NCBI GenBank assembly: GCA_027422505.1
Contig: JAPQWV010000005.1
Span: 8,313,501 to 8,377,500 of the forward strand
From: Craterostigma plantagineum
Lineage: Eukaryota; Streptophyta; Magnoliopsida; Lamiales; Linderniaceae
Length of the DNA: 64,000 nucleotides
Direction of reading: 5' to 3'
Each line of letters starts with the position of its first letter. The first letter of the stretch is position 1. Below the pieces are notes generated by a model. The model made no database searches. It was not told the DNA's origin and was given only the letters and a program-made list of their open reading frames with translations. The position numbers and the translations under genes were made by a program. Of this stretch, positions 39,061 to 52,546 are shown piece after piece.

Positions 39061-41979
39061 CAGCAATCATATGAGCGGGCATAAACATCTCTTCATTGAT
39101 GAAAAAGATCGATGACGGCCACATGTCTTTCGGAGACGCATCGAAGATAGAAGTCAAAGGCCGGGGGAAAATTTGTTTCTTGCAAAATGATGGCAAACAG
39201 GGATCAGTCGAGGATGTTTATTTCGTACCCGACTTGAAGACGAACATCTTAAGCATGGGGCAGTTGCTTGAAAAAGGATGTTCAGTGTTCATGAAGGATC
39301 GCTCATTACAACTAAGAAACAAAGACGGAAGAATGATCGCACGGGTAGAGATGGAAAGGAACCGAATGTTCAGACTCAACCTGAAGGCGATTCAAGAAAA
39401 ATGTTTGCAAGTTGATGTGGAGGACAAAGACCATTTGTGGCACATGCGGTTTGGTCATTTGCACTACGGTGGCTTAGAGCTCTCCAAAAGAGGCATGGTC
39501 CGCGGAATACCGGCGATAGATGGCGGAAAGAAGATTTGCGAAAGCTGGGTAATTGGAAAACATACGAGGACGACGTTCCACAAGCGGGCAGAATATCAAG
39601 CGCGCAAACCGCTCGAGCTCGTACATACAGACATATGCGGGCCGATCACACCAGAATCATTCGCTGGAAAGAAATACTTTATCACTTTCATCGATGACTA
39701 CTCAAGAAAGACGTGAGTGTATTTTCTAAAGGAAAAATCAGAAGCGCACGAGACATTTAAAAAATTCAAAACTATGGTCGAGAAGGCGACGGGTTCAAAC
39801 ATCAAGGTGCTTCGTTCAGACAGAGGTGAAGAATATATTTCAGGCGTTTTTGTAACTTTTTGCAAAGAGCAAGGCGTCAGGAGGTTTCTCACCGCACCTT
39901 ATTCACCACAACAGAACGGCGTAGCTGAAAGGAAGAACCGAACCATTCTCGACATGGGTCGATCAATGTTAAAGAGCAAGGACATGCCAAAGGAATTCTG
40001 GGCCGAAGCGGAAGCATGGACGGACCGAAAACAACGATAGCGCACTTCAAAATATTTGGAAGCGTGACGTATGCACATGTGCCCGATCAAAGAAGAACCA
40101 AGCTTGACGACAAAAGCAAAAAGCTCGTGTTTATTGGGTACGATGAGAAGACGAAGGCGTACCGGCTCTATGATCCAGAAAATAAAAAGGTGATAGTAAG
40201 TCGAGATGTTCGAGTAGACGAAGAAAATTCATGGAACTGGAACAATGAAGAAAATACAACGAAGGGAGAACCACTGATCGTTGAACCAATACCTGTTCAG
40301 GTTTCATCTCAAGAAAATGACGAGGAGGATGAACCAAAGCAGCTGAGGATGCGAAGCATGCAGGACCTGTACAAATCAACCGAACAGGTTCACCTAGTCT
40401 GCTTATTGGCCGACTCGGAACAAATTAGTTTCGAAGAAGCCATAAGAGACAAGAGATGGAAAACGGCGATGGACGAGGAAATAAAGGCGATCGAAAAGAA
40501 CGACACATGGAAACTTGTGGAGTTGCCAAACGGGCATAAACCCATTGGAGTCAAATCCGTTTATAAAAGGAAGATGAATGCTCAAGGAAAAATTGAACGT
40601 TACAAGGCGAGATTGGTGGCGAAGGGCTATCGACAACAAGCGGAAATAGATTATGACGAAGTTTTTGCTCCCGTTGTAAGAATGGAGACAATCCGTTTGC
40701 TCTTAGCTCAAGCTGCACAACTCAACTGGCCAATCTACCAGATGGACGTGAAGTCCGCTTTTTTCTGAACGGGGAACTCGAGGAAGAAGTCTACGTAGAG
40801 CAGCCCCCGGGATACTCAAAATCGGGAGAAGAAGGCAAAGTGCTGAAATTAAAAAAGGCGCTTTATGGGCTAAAGCAAGCGCCACGAGCATGGAACACCC
40901 GGATCGACGGATATTTCAAAAAGAACAAGTTCGAGCAATGTCCGTTCGAGCATGCCCTCTACGTCAAACGAGAAGGAAAGGAAATGATCATTGTCGCTCT
41001 CTATGTCGATGACCTTATTTTCATGGGAAGCAGTGAGAAAATAGTCAACGACTTCAAGAAGGTGATGGCGAAGGAAATAACGGACTTGGGACTGATGAAA
41101 TATTTTCTCGGTCTCGAAGTCGAGCAAAGAAGCACGGGAAATTTTTGTGTCACAAGAAGCGTATGCGAAGGCTATATTGAAGAAAAATAAAATGGAGGAG
41201 AGCAACCCGGTAGCAACACCGATGGAACTTGGAACAAAACTATCCAAGTTTGAGGGAGGACAATGAATGAATGCGACCAATTATCGAAGTCTCGTGGGTA
41301 GTCTACGATACTTGACATGCACGAGACCCGATATCGCTTACAGCGTTGGTGTCGTTAGCCATTATATGGAAGATCCGAGGCAGTCACATCTAAAGGCGAT
41401 AAAGAGGATATTACGATACATCCGAGGAACACAATCGCTCGGACTATTTTATCCAAAGGCGAGCGACTGCAAATTAGTCGGATATTCTGACAGCGATTGG
41501 TGCGGAGATATCTGTGGCGACCCTACTTTTCTAATTACGATAAGTGGCGGATTTCCGCAACGTAAGCCGCGCAAGGCCCGTCTAATTAAAACTTTTTCCT
41601 AAAAGATAATATAATACAGCAAAATATTATTCTACATAGTAACATCTGTACAAAGGCATAGTCCCAAAATGTCAAAAGACCAAACCCTAACATCGCTCCA
41701 CAGGTCGCATCCATGTACCGCCCTGCCCTCAAAAGTCCGTGGAGCACCGCCACCAGCCGCCTCAGCCTTGACGCGTAGCAGCGTCAGACTGGGTACCTAC
41801 AACACGTAAACACTGAGCGATTTGCCCAGTAGGTGAATAAAATGCATGTATGCAAGTGTGCACTCAATCCCAATCCCCATATCTCACAACATGATATAAT
41901 GCACACTCTTTCTTTTCTCACATCCTATCTCATCTCACACAACACAGGGCCCTAGGTTAGGCTCGGCACCCACGCGCGC

Positions 41980-42130
41980 AATAAATATCATGGGTGGTCA
42001 CGTGATTCCACCCGTATCCAATATCATGGGTGATAACACCCGTATCCAATATCATGGGTGATAACCCATAGTCATGGGCGGTCAGACCCGTATCAGTACC
42101 ATGGGTAATATATCAATATACCCGTATCAA
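41980..42130. repeat. Minisatellite in LTR (ATCATGGGTGATAACACCCGTATCCA)
   Basis: Tandem units of about 27 bp, each with an internal dyad (GGGTG...CACCC), lie in the LTR. The same array recurs in the other LTR at 45155-45305. In frame it yields small spurious ORFs at 42074 and 45248. Confidence 0.6.
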
Positions 42131-43899
42131 TATCAGCGGTATGCACCTCGAATCGACCACATCCGAGTAGACAGATCGATCACGTCTGTCTCCGCTAAGT
42201 GGCCTGCGAGCCCACCTCAAACAATAGTCAAAATCATTTCAGTTTACCCCAATCGTTCGTATATCAAATCATCACCGTATCGCTACGGTGGAAACCATCT
42301 CTCAACCTGATGTGATATGCACATGCTATGCATATAAGCGTAATAACATATAAAACATGATTCGTATGAAATATATGTAAAAACACATAAAAACACGTAT
42401 TTCACATAAATCATTGAATCACATAAAATCACATAAGTCACATATGTGTTTACGCATTGTAGATGGATGATCCACCTACCTGTCCTCCTGATTGGGTCAA
42501 TCAAGAACTCCGAAGAATCCTTAACATTTCGAACCTCTGAATATTAAAATATAATCTTATCAATAAAATCGCTAAGTCACATAAGCCTACAAATTCCCGA
42601 ACTCAAATTATCAAAACACTAAAATCCCGAAAACCCTAGAAATGTCGAAAACCCTAAAATACCAAAAATATATTAACTGTAGAAAACCTTTAAAAAGCCG
42701 AAATTATTTGAAGTGCCGAAACCCTCTTATTCACAATATCGAAAACTACTCAACAAACCCTAAATAATTCATGCCGAAAACTTCTCATAATACACGTAGA
42801 GAAACTTCAAAGCAATAATGTGGAAAACTTTCGTACTAATCATGCCGAAATCATTTGCATAATCATAATTCCAACGCTTGTTCTTCAACTTTTACTTAAA
42901 ATCACGAAAGTTATACATAACTCAAGCATGTAACTATTTTATATTCAACACTTATGCAAACATAACAGCACCTATGTCCAACGTTTATGATTTATAAATA
43001 AGTCTCTATCTACACCCCAACACAATTATCTATCTAATAATCAGCCTAACCCAAAAAACTATACTACCAATGACCCTTTATTATTCCAACAATTGTTCCT
43101 TCATCGAAAACTTTTCAATTCACATGCCACACATGATATATGATTAAAATCATATATTCACGCTGAACACTTAGTTACCCCTCGTTGATAAAACGTGAAG
43201 TTTATAAAAGTTACCTAATATTAATATCACACTCTAGGAATCCCAAATATCTAAAATAGAATATCTAAAAGTTCACAGCTCATACCGAAGTCTTCTGAAA
43301 GCTAATATTATAATATGCCGAAATCTTCTAAATAGTGGTACCGAGAAATAAGTGATATTGCAGAAGGTTCTTACCTAAGAATGAAACACTGAAAAGTTGC
43401 CCTACTTACTTTAAAGAACTACACGACACTTTCTTATATCCAAAACTAACTTGTACTAATATTAGTCATTTAATCTCCCATAATTTATGACTATTTATCC
43501 CATAATGATTATGTCGAAACTGATTCCTATAATCACCTACTCAATCATCTCAAAATTTGTGAAAGAAACCCTAGTAAAGTCACGTTAAGTTCTCATATAA
43601 TTCACCTAACACATGAATCAAATCACTCAACCCACATAAGAGCTTCAAATACTTCATATAAATAGTACTTAAATCACACAAAACATTAAAACATCATTAA
43701 CATAGGAAGCACATGGAAAGTTACGTGTTGTAGGTGAGGACTCTCACCTACCTAACCTCCCAAATTCTGATTTATCTAGCTTGCCCAAGTTAATCTTCGT
43801 CTTTGTTATTAAAGTTCCTCTTTTCTCTAATTTCGTTCTCTGTTCTTAAGACTTCGTTGCTCATAAATGTTCTCGCTTATTTGACCACATACTAAATCT

Positions 43900-43907
<8 letters not shown>

Positions 43908-43935
<28 letters not shown>

Positions 43936-43936
43936 C
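43908..43936. repeat. (TA)n microsatellite in LTR
   Basis: The TA run differs in length and interruption from its partner at about 47066-47101 in the other LTR. That is one of the few differences between the two LTRs. Confidence 0.6.
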
Positions 43937-46900
43937 CTATATCTCTCGTATCATAATACATAGTTGTATCTATATATCCTATATTGTGCTTTATATAGTT
44001 GATGATATCGATTGCCTTAAGATTAAGAAACCTAGTATTAGTCATACTTATCAACAAACTATCTAATCACCACGTGTCCTTTGGATGTTTTGATGGTTAA
44101 TAGCTTATATGTATGTATATTACGTGTGTATGTAGATACAAATATAGGGTTGACTTGTGATAAGTGTTTTTCGTGGCTTCCCTTGCCATGAAGTGAGGTA
44201 CTTGGGCCCAACCTTGGGCTTTAATATTTTTCCATCTATTTATAATTAGTTGGACAAGGCTTGTATTCTATTAATTATTTTGGAATTCATAATTCTGGCC
44301 CTAAACTCTAAATATAAATTTCAAACTTTCAATAATTACAACACCAACTAAATTTAAATCCCGTATTGAAATTTACGGGTATTACATTCTCCCCCCTTAA
44401 AAGAATTTCGTCCCCGAAATTCAGGAGTAGGAGACTCAAGTTTGGCTCTACAACTAGACTCGCCCACCAATTTTATACGTCTTCTAGTCGTACATATTCT
44501 ATTTCCACTACGCTTCCGCTGCGCACTGTAGCTAGTTATTCCTATTATCTACAATTAGTCACATAGACAAGCACAATTCACATAAGTACGTAACATAAAA
44601 CGTACAAACAAGGCTGATTCTCCAGGCTTTTGAGCGGCAGTACATGGACAGTCTTCAGAATCTAAAGCCTACGCTCTGATACCACCTGTGGCGACCCTAC
44701 TTTTCTAATTACGATTAGTGGCGGATTTCCGCAACGTAAGCCGCGGAAGGCCCGTCTAATTAAAACTTTTTCCTAAAAGATAATATAATACAGCAAAATA
44801 TTATTCTACATAGTAACATCTGTACAAAGGCATAGTCCCAAAATGTCAAAAGACCAAACCCTAACATCGCTCCACAGGTCGCATCCATGTACCGCCCTGC
44901 CCTCAAAAGTCCGTGGAGCACCGCCACCAGCCGCCTCAGCCTTGACGCGTAGCAGCGTCAGACTCAGTACCTACAACACGTAAACACTGAGCGATTTGCC
45001 CAGTAGGTGAATAAAATGCATGTATGCAAGTGTGCACTCAATCCCAATCCCCATATCTCACAACATGATATAATGCACACTCTTTCTTTTCCCACATCCT
45101 ATCTCATCTCACACAACACAGGGCCCTAGGTTAGGCTCGGCACCCACGCACGCAATAAATATCATGGGTGGTCACGTGATTCCACCCGTATCCAATATCA
45201 TGGGTGATAGCACCCGTATCCAATATCATGGGTGATAACCCATAGTCATGGGCGGTCAGACCCGTATCAGTACCATGGGTAATATATCAATATACCCGTA
45301 TCAATATCAGCGGTATGCACCTCGAATCGACCACATCCGAGTAGACAGATCGATCACGTCTGTCTCCGTTATGTGGCCTGCGAGCCCAACCTCAAACAAT
45401 AGTCAAAATCATTTCAGTTTACCCCAATCGTTCGTATATCAAATCATCACCGTATCGCTACGGTGGAAACCATCTCTCAACCTGATGTGATATGCACATG
45501 CTATGCATATAAGCGTAATAACATATAAAACATGATTCGTATGAAATATATGTAAAAACACATAAAAACACGTATTTCACATAAATCATTGAATCACATA
45601 AAATCACATAAGTCACATATGTGTTTACGCATTGTAGATGGATGATCCACCTACCTGTCCTCCTGATTGGGTCAATCAAGAACTCCGAAGAATCCTTAAC
45701 ATTTCGAACCTCTGAATATTAAAATATAATCTTATCAATAAAATCGCTAAGTCACATAAGCCTACAAATTCCCGAACTCAAATTATCAAAACACTAAAAT
45801 CCCGAAAACCCTAGAAATGTCGAAAACCCTAAAATACCAAAAATATATTAACTGTAGAAAACCTTTAAAAAGCCGAAATTATTTGAAGTGCCGAAACCCT
45901 CTTATTCACAATATCGAAAACTACTCAACAAACCCTAAATAATTCATGCCGAAAACTTCTCATAATACACGTAGAGAAACTTCAAAGCAATAATGTGGAA
46001 AACTTTCGTACTAATCATGCCGAAATCATTTGCATAATCATAATTCCAACGCTTGTTCTTCAACTTTTACTTAAAATCACGAAAGTTATACATAACTCAA
46101 GCATGTAACTATTTTATATTCAACACTTATGCAAACATAACAGCACCTATGTCCAACGTTTATGATTTATAAATAAGTCTCTATCTACACCCCAACACAA
46201 TTATCTATCTAATAATCAGCCTAACCCAAAAAACTATACTACCAATGACCCTTTATTATTCCAACAATTGTTCCTTCATCGAAAACTTTTCAATTCACAT
46301 GCCACACATGATATATGATTAAAATCATATATTCACGCTGAACACTTAGTTACCCCTCGTTGATAAAACGTGAAGTTTATAAAAGTTACCTAATATTAAT
46401 ATCACACTCTAGGAATCCCAAATATCTAAAATAGAATATCTAAAAGTTCACAGCTCATACCGAAGTCTTCTGAAAGCTAATATTATAATATGCCGAAATC
46501 TTCTAAATAGTGGTACCGAGAAATAAGTGATATTGCAGAAGGTTCTTACCTAAGAATGAAACACTGAAAACTTGCCCTACTTACTTTAAAGAACTACACG
46601 ACACTTTCTTATATCCAAAACGGTACTAATATTAGTCATTTAATCTCCCATAATTTATGACTATTTATCCCATAATGATTATGTCGAAACTGATTCCTAT
46701 AATCACCTACTCAATCATCTCAAAATTTGTGAAAGAAACCCTAGTAAAGTCACGTTAAGTTCTCATATAATTCACCTAACACATGAATCAAATCACTCAA
46801 CCCACATAAGAGCTTCAAATACTTCATATAAATAGTACTTAAATCACACAAAACATTAAAACATCATTAACATAGGAAGCACATGGAAAGTTACGTGTTG

Positions 46901-47856
46901 TAGGTGAGGACTCTCACCTACCTAACCTCCCAAATTCTGATTTATCTAGCTTGCCCAAGTTAATCTTCGTCTTTGTTAAAGTTCCCTCTTTTCTCTAATT
47001 TCGTTCTCTGTTCTTAAGACTTCGTTGCTCATAAATGTTCTCGCTTATTTGACCACATACTAAATCTATATATATATATATATTATATATATATATATAT
47101 ACCTATATCTCTCGTATCATAATACATAGTTGTATCTATATATCCAATATTGTGCTTTATATAGTTGATGATATCGATTGCCTTAAGATTAAGAAACCTA
47201 GTATTAGTCATACTTATCAACAAACTATCTAATCACCACGTGTCCTTTGGATGTTTTGATGGTTAATAGCTTATATGTATGTAAATTACGTGTGTATGTA
47301 GATACAAATATAGGGTTGACTTGTGATAAGTGTTTTTCGTGGCTTCCCTTGCCATGAAGTGAGGTACTTGGGCCCAACCTTGGGCTTTAATATTTTTCCA
47401 TCTATTTATAATTAGTTGGACAAGGCTTGTATTCTATTAATTATTTTGGAATTCATAATTCTGGCCCTAAACTCTAAATATAAATTTCAAACTTTCAATA
47501 ATTACAACACCAACTAAATTTAAATCCCGTATTGAAATTTACGGGTATTACAATATCGATGATCGAAGAAGCACTGGCGGCTACGTATTTTATCTCGGAA
47601 ATACGGCATTCACTTGGTTATCGAAAAAGCAACCGATCGTGACTCTATCAACTTGTGAAGCGGAATATGTGGCATCATCGTGGTGTGTCTGTCACGCAAT
47701 CTGGCTGAGGAACTTACTGCTCGAGTTAAGTCTTCGACAAGATGAGCCAACCGAGATTCGAGTCCACAATAAGTCAGCGATCGAGTTGGCGAAAAATCCA
47801 ATTATCACTGCCCTGATATCAGCTAAGTGCAGATAAAAGCACTCGATGCCTCTGTT

Positions 47857-49056
47857 CAGCGACGGAATCAGAGGGGTAGACCGACCCCCCGGCGGCGGGC
47901 ATTTGGTGTCGACATTGGTATTATATGTGCAAGATTCGTGTAAGAGGAAGATGATTAGAGAAGAAACCTAAATTGGCCTCTTAGTGGGCTGAATATTTAT
48001 TGGGTTATATTTTAAAAATATCAATAACTAGGCCCGTTCCAATTAAATTTACCAAAATCTATTAATATTCGAAATTTCAATTATTCGAGAATCAACTTTA
48101 AATTAAAGAAACGAATCAAATCTTATTAATAACATTAATTTTAATATAAATTATTCTTTAATTATTTAAAAAATAATATTTATTTACTGTTATTTGTCTC
48201 TATATTATTCAACTTCTATTTAATATTTCATGATGAATGTCCATAAATAATATAATCTTATGTCAAAGAAATTAAGTAATCTAATCATGATTTTAGTGCA
48301 ATTTAAATTAGTAGTAAAAAGATGCATATTTAAACTTTTTCATTTTGATTTTTGTTAAATAATTTGAATTTACTTTTATTTAACCAAAATATGGTCAATT
48401 ACATTATACATATTATTGTCATATATAAAACAAAAATTTTATGAAAACGTCATTTTGCAAGCATTCTTCGACTCTTTCAAGTTATAATTTATGATTATGT
48501 CACTATTATAATGTGTTATTTCTTCTTATATATGTAATATATGTTATGAAAAACGTATATAAAACACATTGAGATTTACAAAGAGCTTGTCGTTTTTATT
48601 ATTTTGTTACAAAGTTATAACTCATAATATTATTATTGATTATAATATGGAATTAATTGGATCTATGTAATAAACACTTATGCAAAACGTATATAAGACA
48701 TTTTGAAGATTAGACCACGGACTAGTCACTGTTTATTATAGTTTTTAAATTTAGTTTTCGATTCCTAAGTTAAATGTATCATTTTGTCCTTGATAACAAT
48801 GTGTAATAAATATGTTAAAAATGTACAGAAAAATATTTTAGCGATTATACAAGAACTAGACGTTTGTTATGATTTCAATGTATACGTTGATCTAAATTTA
48901 TTGTTTCTTCATTAATTACAATATGCAATTTTCAGGTATATAATGAACATATTCTGTAAAACGTATATAAGATATCTTTACGATTTACCACGGACCTAAT
49001 CTTTCGTATTATTTTGTTTCATTTTCGACCCCGCAAGTTACAAGGTTCCGTCGCTG
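47857..49056. mobile_element. hAT-like non-autonomous element (CAGCGACGGAA termini)
   Basis: The left end CAGCGACGGAA and right end TTCCGTCGCTG are perfect 11-bp inverted repeats. They are flanked by the exact 8-bp duplication CCTCTGTT (47849-47856, 49057-49064), a hAT signature with CAG...CTG ends. The 1.2-kb interior is AT-rich. It repeatedly shows phrases like AACGTATATAAGAC and GATTTACCACGGACCTA, but has no ORF. Confidence 0.85.
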
Positions 49057-49064
49057 CCTCTGTT

Positions 49065-49753
49065 TGCAGCGGTCACCGTATCGACATCGTGCCCCACGAA
49101 CACCTTTGTTGTTGGGGCACACAAAAGGTCTCATTACCCTGTCTGGAAGTAAAAATAGATCAGAGATGTGGCCGCCATGAATGCTTTGAAGACATAAAAT
49201 AATTTTACCATCAAGGCGCCATGCAATGCGTCGACGACTGTCCCCGCGTGTAGTTCATTTCGAAGCCGCACGTATGTGTTGCCGGCGAGCATAGGTGCCT
49301 GATTTTCGGCTATTTCCAAAGATATGACGTCTGCAAATGCCGAGATCCGTTCATAGATTTCCTGAACGAATTGCTTCGACAAGATAAAGAAAGCGCAAGT
49401 AGAGAGAATTAGATGTTTTCAGGTTATAACATGGAACATATCTTAGGATTCGAATCGCATCTTACCTCTAGCTATCTCAGTCCTTGCACGTCATAGAGAT
49501 TGCGAAAGATGACTGTATCTATCTCCATTGGAATGTGCTGTCTCTGGCAGGGGTTAAACCGGCATAAGCCAGTTTGCAGATAATCCTCACAGTTCACTCG
49601 ATCATGTTTTGTTCCAAAAAAGTCTACCATGATTAAGATTGAACAATGGCGCTGAAGAAAGAATTTTCAAAGTGAAGAGGTCTTTCTTATACTTGATGGC
49701 TGGGGAATCTGGGAGATGGAGAATTGATGGAATGAGAATTTGAAGGGTGAAGA
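49065..49753. other. Unassigned interval with a short minus-strand frame
   Basis: A minus-strand frame at 49134-49382 (82 aa; contains EIYERISAFADVISLEIAEN) looks compositionally protein-like, but I do not recognise it and see no partner exons. It might be a gene fragment. The remainder has no feature. Confidence 0.3.
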
Positions 49754-52378
49754 TGTAATACCCGGGTCCCGTAAGTAAGCCGGCCAATAAATTTGCATGC
49801 ATATTACGTGATTATATGACTGCATATCTATATATTATGTGTGAAATTTAGGAAGTTGGCGAATTACGAAGATTCGCGAATCGTGAAAATAAGAATTTCA
49901 CGGGCCAATTTTAAGTGGCGAATTATGAATATGTGAGGTAGACTTCGCGAGTTAAAAGGTTCGCGAAATGTTTGAGTTTGTGAAGTATACTTCGCGAATT
50001 ATAAGGATTGGTGAAGTGTGGAAGTGCAAAGTGTTTTTATGAATTGAACTTTGAACCTTTGAAGTTGGGAAGTGCAAATTGTGGAAGTGCAAAGTATGGA
50101 AGTGCAAAGTGTGGAAGTTGGGAAATATTATAATAATAAACTAATTATAATTAAGTAGGAAAGACAAGTGGGAGACAATGCTTATCGGATTAGGTAAATA
50201 TCAACGTTGGGTTTTGTCCTTTGTTGTCTAAAGCAGTAATGGAGAAGTAAGATTAATCATTTATTCAATCATAAGTAAAAATTAATCTAGAGAGAAGACG
50301 GAGAACTCGAACTGTAGAGTTTGAACTTAAGCTTGGAAAGGGGTATAAATTTCTTACCTTAATCTTTAAGTTTTATGTTATGATTTAATATGTTCTAAGT
50401 ATGAGAAGTTAGATTTACTCAGGTTTTATACAGATTTTTAATTTAAAGGGTTTAAATATATTTTGAAGTTTTTTAAGATGTTCATCGTGTTCTTGAAAGA
50501 AATGGATTTTAATCGAAAGTTTTAAGTTTTGGGGTATTAACAGTGTTTGCGTGATTGTGAAATGAGAGTTCGCAAATCAGTTCGCGAATTGAGAGTTTTG
50601 CGGGTTTAATGAATTTTGCGAACTGTGTGTGTGTGATATTAATTTCGCGAATTGTTAAGAGTTTGCGAATTGTGAGTTTGAAATGGGTTCGCGAAGTTAG
50701 AGAGTGCAAACTGAATTTTTTGCGAACTGAAGATATGCGAATGAGGTTTGTGAATTGAGGTGTGTGAAGTAAACTTTGCGAATGAACAGTACCTTTGCGA
50801 ATGAACAATAACTTTTGCGAATGAACAGTAACTTTTGCGAATTGGGACTATTATTTTGCGAATTGATTTTGTGAATTAAGTTTTGCGGACTAGTTTAAAT
50901 TCGCGAACTGTGAGGTGATCAGTTCGCGAATGGTTTTGCGAATTGTAGAGACTTTGCGAATTGTGTGTGGGTTCGCGAATCTGTGTAACACTTCGCGAAC
51001 TTGATTACGGTGTAGAATTTCGCGGGTTCATGTAATGCACTTCGCGACTTTGAGGAAAAATATTTTTATACCATTTAATCAGAAAAATATTCTAAGTCTA
51101 ATGGGCATAGTCTTTCGTAACGCCCGATCATAATTTGTCTCTCGGTGTTTTCAGGGTCAATTTACGGTATAGGCAAACGTCCTTTTTGATGGAATTTCCG
51201 AACGAAAATTTTCGTAGTCAACCAATATAATATATAAACTAATTTTATTGTCTTTTCGTGGTTAAAGGACGATATTTTAGGAAACTCAACAGACCGGTTA
51301 GCGATTAGCTTAAGGACGTCAGGTAAGTGGGAATCTCACCTACAACACATAATTTGTGTTATATGTATTTGTTATACGTGACTATGTGCTTTGATGTGAA
51401 TATGTGGTGATGACTGATGAAGCGAAATGTTTCGATATGCTTTTGCATAGTAAACATTTACTGCATTATTATGTGACATGAGCATGTGCATACACGAATG
51501 ATGTGAGGATTAGAAGTATGAGTATGCACAGTATATGATCGTCTTGAAAACAAAATATGTTTGAAGACATTAGTATTTGATGTAGACTCATGAAGAGTCA
51601 TAGTATAGCTACTTCTACAAAGGCACCATGACGGGGGTAAACCGTCGAATGTATGTACCTAAATTATTTAGGTAGCGGACGAGGGTCACCTGGACGAGAC
51701 ACATGGCATAAGCCAGAGTGCCAGGAAAGGCAACCGCAATGAAAAAGGACGATGGTCAGATAGAGGGGCGACCTGGTGAATGGAAAAACTGGAGATAAAC
51801 CCTAGTTTTGTCCTAGCCAGAGTAGGCCAACTATCGTATTTTTATCCGTATAGGATTTGAGCTCATGTTATGGTGGTGCGAGTAGTAAGTTAGCTATGGG
51901 CCTGATAGAAATAAGAAGGAAACGGAAAAGAAAATGATAAGAGAAATATGAGTATGTGAGTATTAGAAAGCACTGGTGCGGATGCCTTTGCTAGATGACG
52001 CGTGCATACATGCATATTTTCACTTACTGAGCTTTATAGCTCATCCCATGTTTTTATGTGTTGTAGACGCAGTGAACACGGTACGTGAACCTGTAAAAGG
52101 CGAGGCTGGTCCTTCTGGAACTTCCTGTGACTTTTGAGGGTGGTGTGTACATGGATGCGACCTGTGTGGCGGGTGTTGTGTAAATTACGCTGTGTGCTGT
52201 AAAATATATTTCTATTGTATGTAAAACATTCGAATAATGTTTGTATTGTAAAATAGTAGTGTGTGGTGAGTTTTATAAAATCGAAAAATTTTATCGGTAT
52301 TTCGTATGTAATATATTTATATTTCTATAGTCACGTCAGTTAGTGTAAGATAATAGTAGTAGATGGCGGGGCGCCACA
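49754..52378 (+). mobile_element. Solo LTR, 2.6 kb, rich in TTCGCGAA motifs
   Basis: It starts TGTAATACCCGGG and ends GGCGGGGCGCCACA, with the exact 5-bp duplication GAAGA on both sides (49749-49753, 52379-52383). Parts match the complement of the 41513 LTR, for example ACTTTTGAGGG and TACATGGATGCGACCTGTG near 52130-52166, so the families are related. There is no interior or second LTR, hence a solo LTR from LTR-LTR recombination. About 30 degenerate TTCGCGAA/TTTGCGAATT motifs fill 49860-51050. Confidence 0.9.
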
Positions 52379-52383
52379 GAAGA

Positions 52384-52546
52384 GGTCTTTTTTATACTTG
52401 TTTCTTCATTAATTTCCACCTCGTATCTTCTCTACAGAAAAACACACACTTTCACATACTAGAAGGTGCACTTCGTTTCTAAGCTTTCAAAACAATCATT
52501 TGATCCTTCTTTGGTAATAGATAGACCAACAAGTGGTATCAGAGCC
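52384..52546 (+). repeat. LTR 3' part and tRNA-Met primer site of a Sirevirus-like element
   Basis: The segment AAAAACACACACTTTCACATACTAGAAGGTGC ... TGATCCTTCTTTGGTAAT parallels 1190-1285. It ends ACCAACA at 52531, followed by TGGTATCAGAGCC (52534-52546). The 5' part of this LTR would lie left of the solo LTR but is not clearly recognisable. Confidence 0.65.

Larger units (their letters stand above)
41513..47552 (-). mobile_element. Young non-autonomous LTR element: 2.87-kb LTRs, 300-bp interior
   Basis: Two long repeats, 41513-44386 and 44687-47552, run from TGTGGCGACCC to GGGTATTACA on the plus strand and differ at only about a dozen bases plus small indels by eye. The exact 5-bp duplication ATATC lies on both sides (41508-41512, 47553-47557). 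Read on the minus strand, the primer site GGTGGTATCAGAG lies at 44674-44686 and a PPT (CTTTTAAGGGGGGAGAA) at 44387-44403, so the 5' LTR is the right one. The 300-bp interior has no gene. LTR ends TGTAATACCCG...GTCGCCACA suggest Ty3/gypsy (Tekay-like) ancestry; that is inference. Confidence 0.92.
39030..47836 (+). pseudogene. Copia pol (second element), split by a large LTR insertion
   Basis: Segments in order: protease DTGASNHMSG (about 39050); integrase zinc finger (WHMRFGHLHYGG ... CESWVIGK, where the second Cys of CxxC is Trp); integrase core ([32 protein letters not shown]); RT ([27 protein letters not shown]); RNase H (YSDSDWCGD | RRSTGGYVFYLG, STCEAEYVASS). Lesions include TGA at 39714-39716 for Trp, frame changes near 40020-40040, in the T-run at 40760-40766 and at 41150-41270. 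A 6-kb element sits at 41513-47552 inside RNase H; its removal rejoins GDIDDRRSTGG. Coding similarity ends near 47810, so the 3' end and LTR are lost. Confidence 0.85.

Noticed and set aside
42074..45679. Identical small frames in the two long LTRs (42074, 42283, 45248, 45458)
   Set aside because: They lie in the duplicated LTR, run through a minisatellite, and one copy is already frame-shifted relative to the other.
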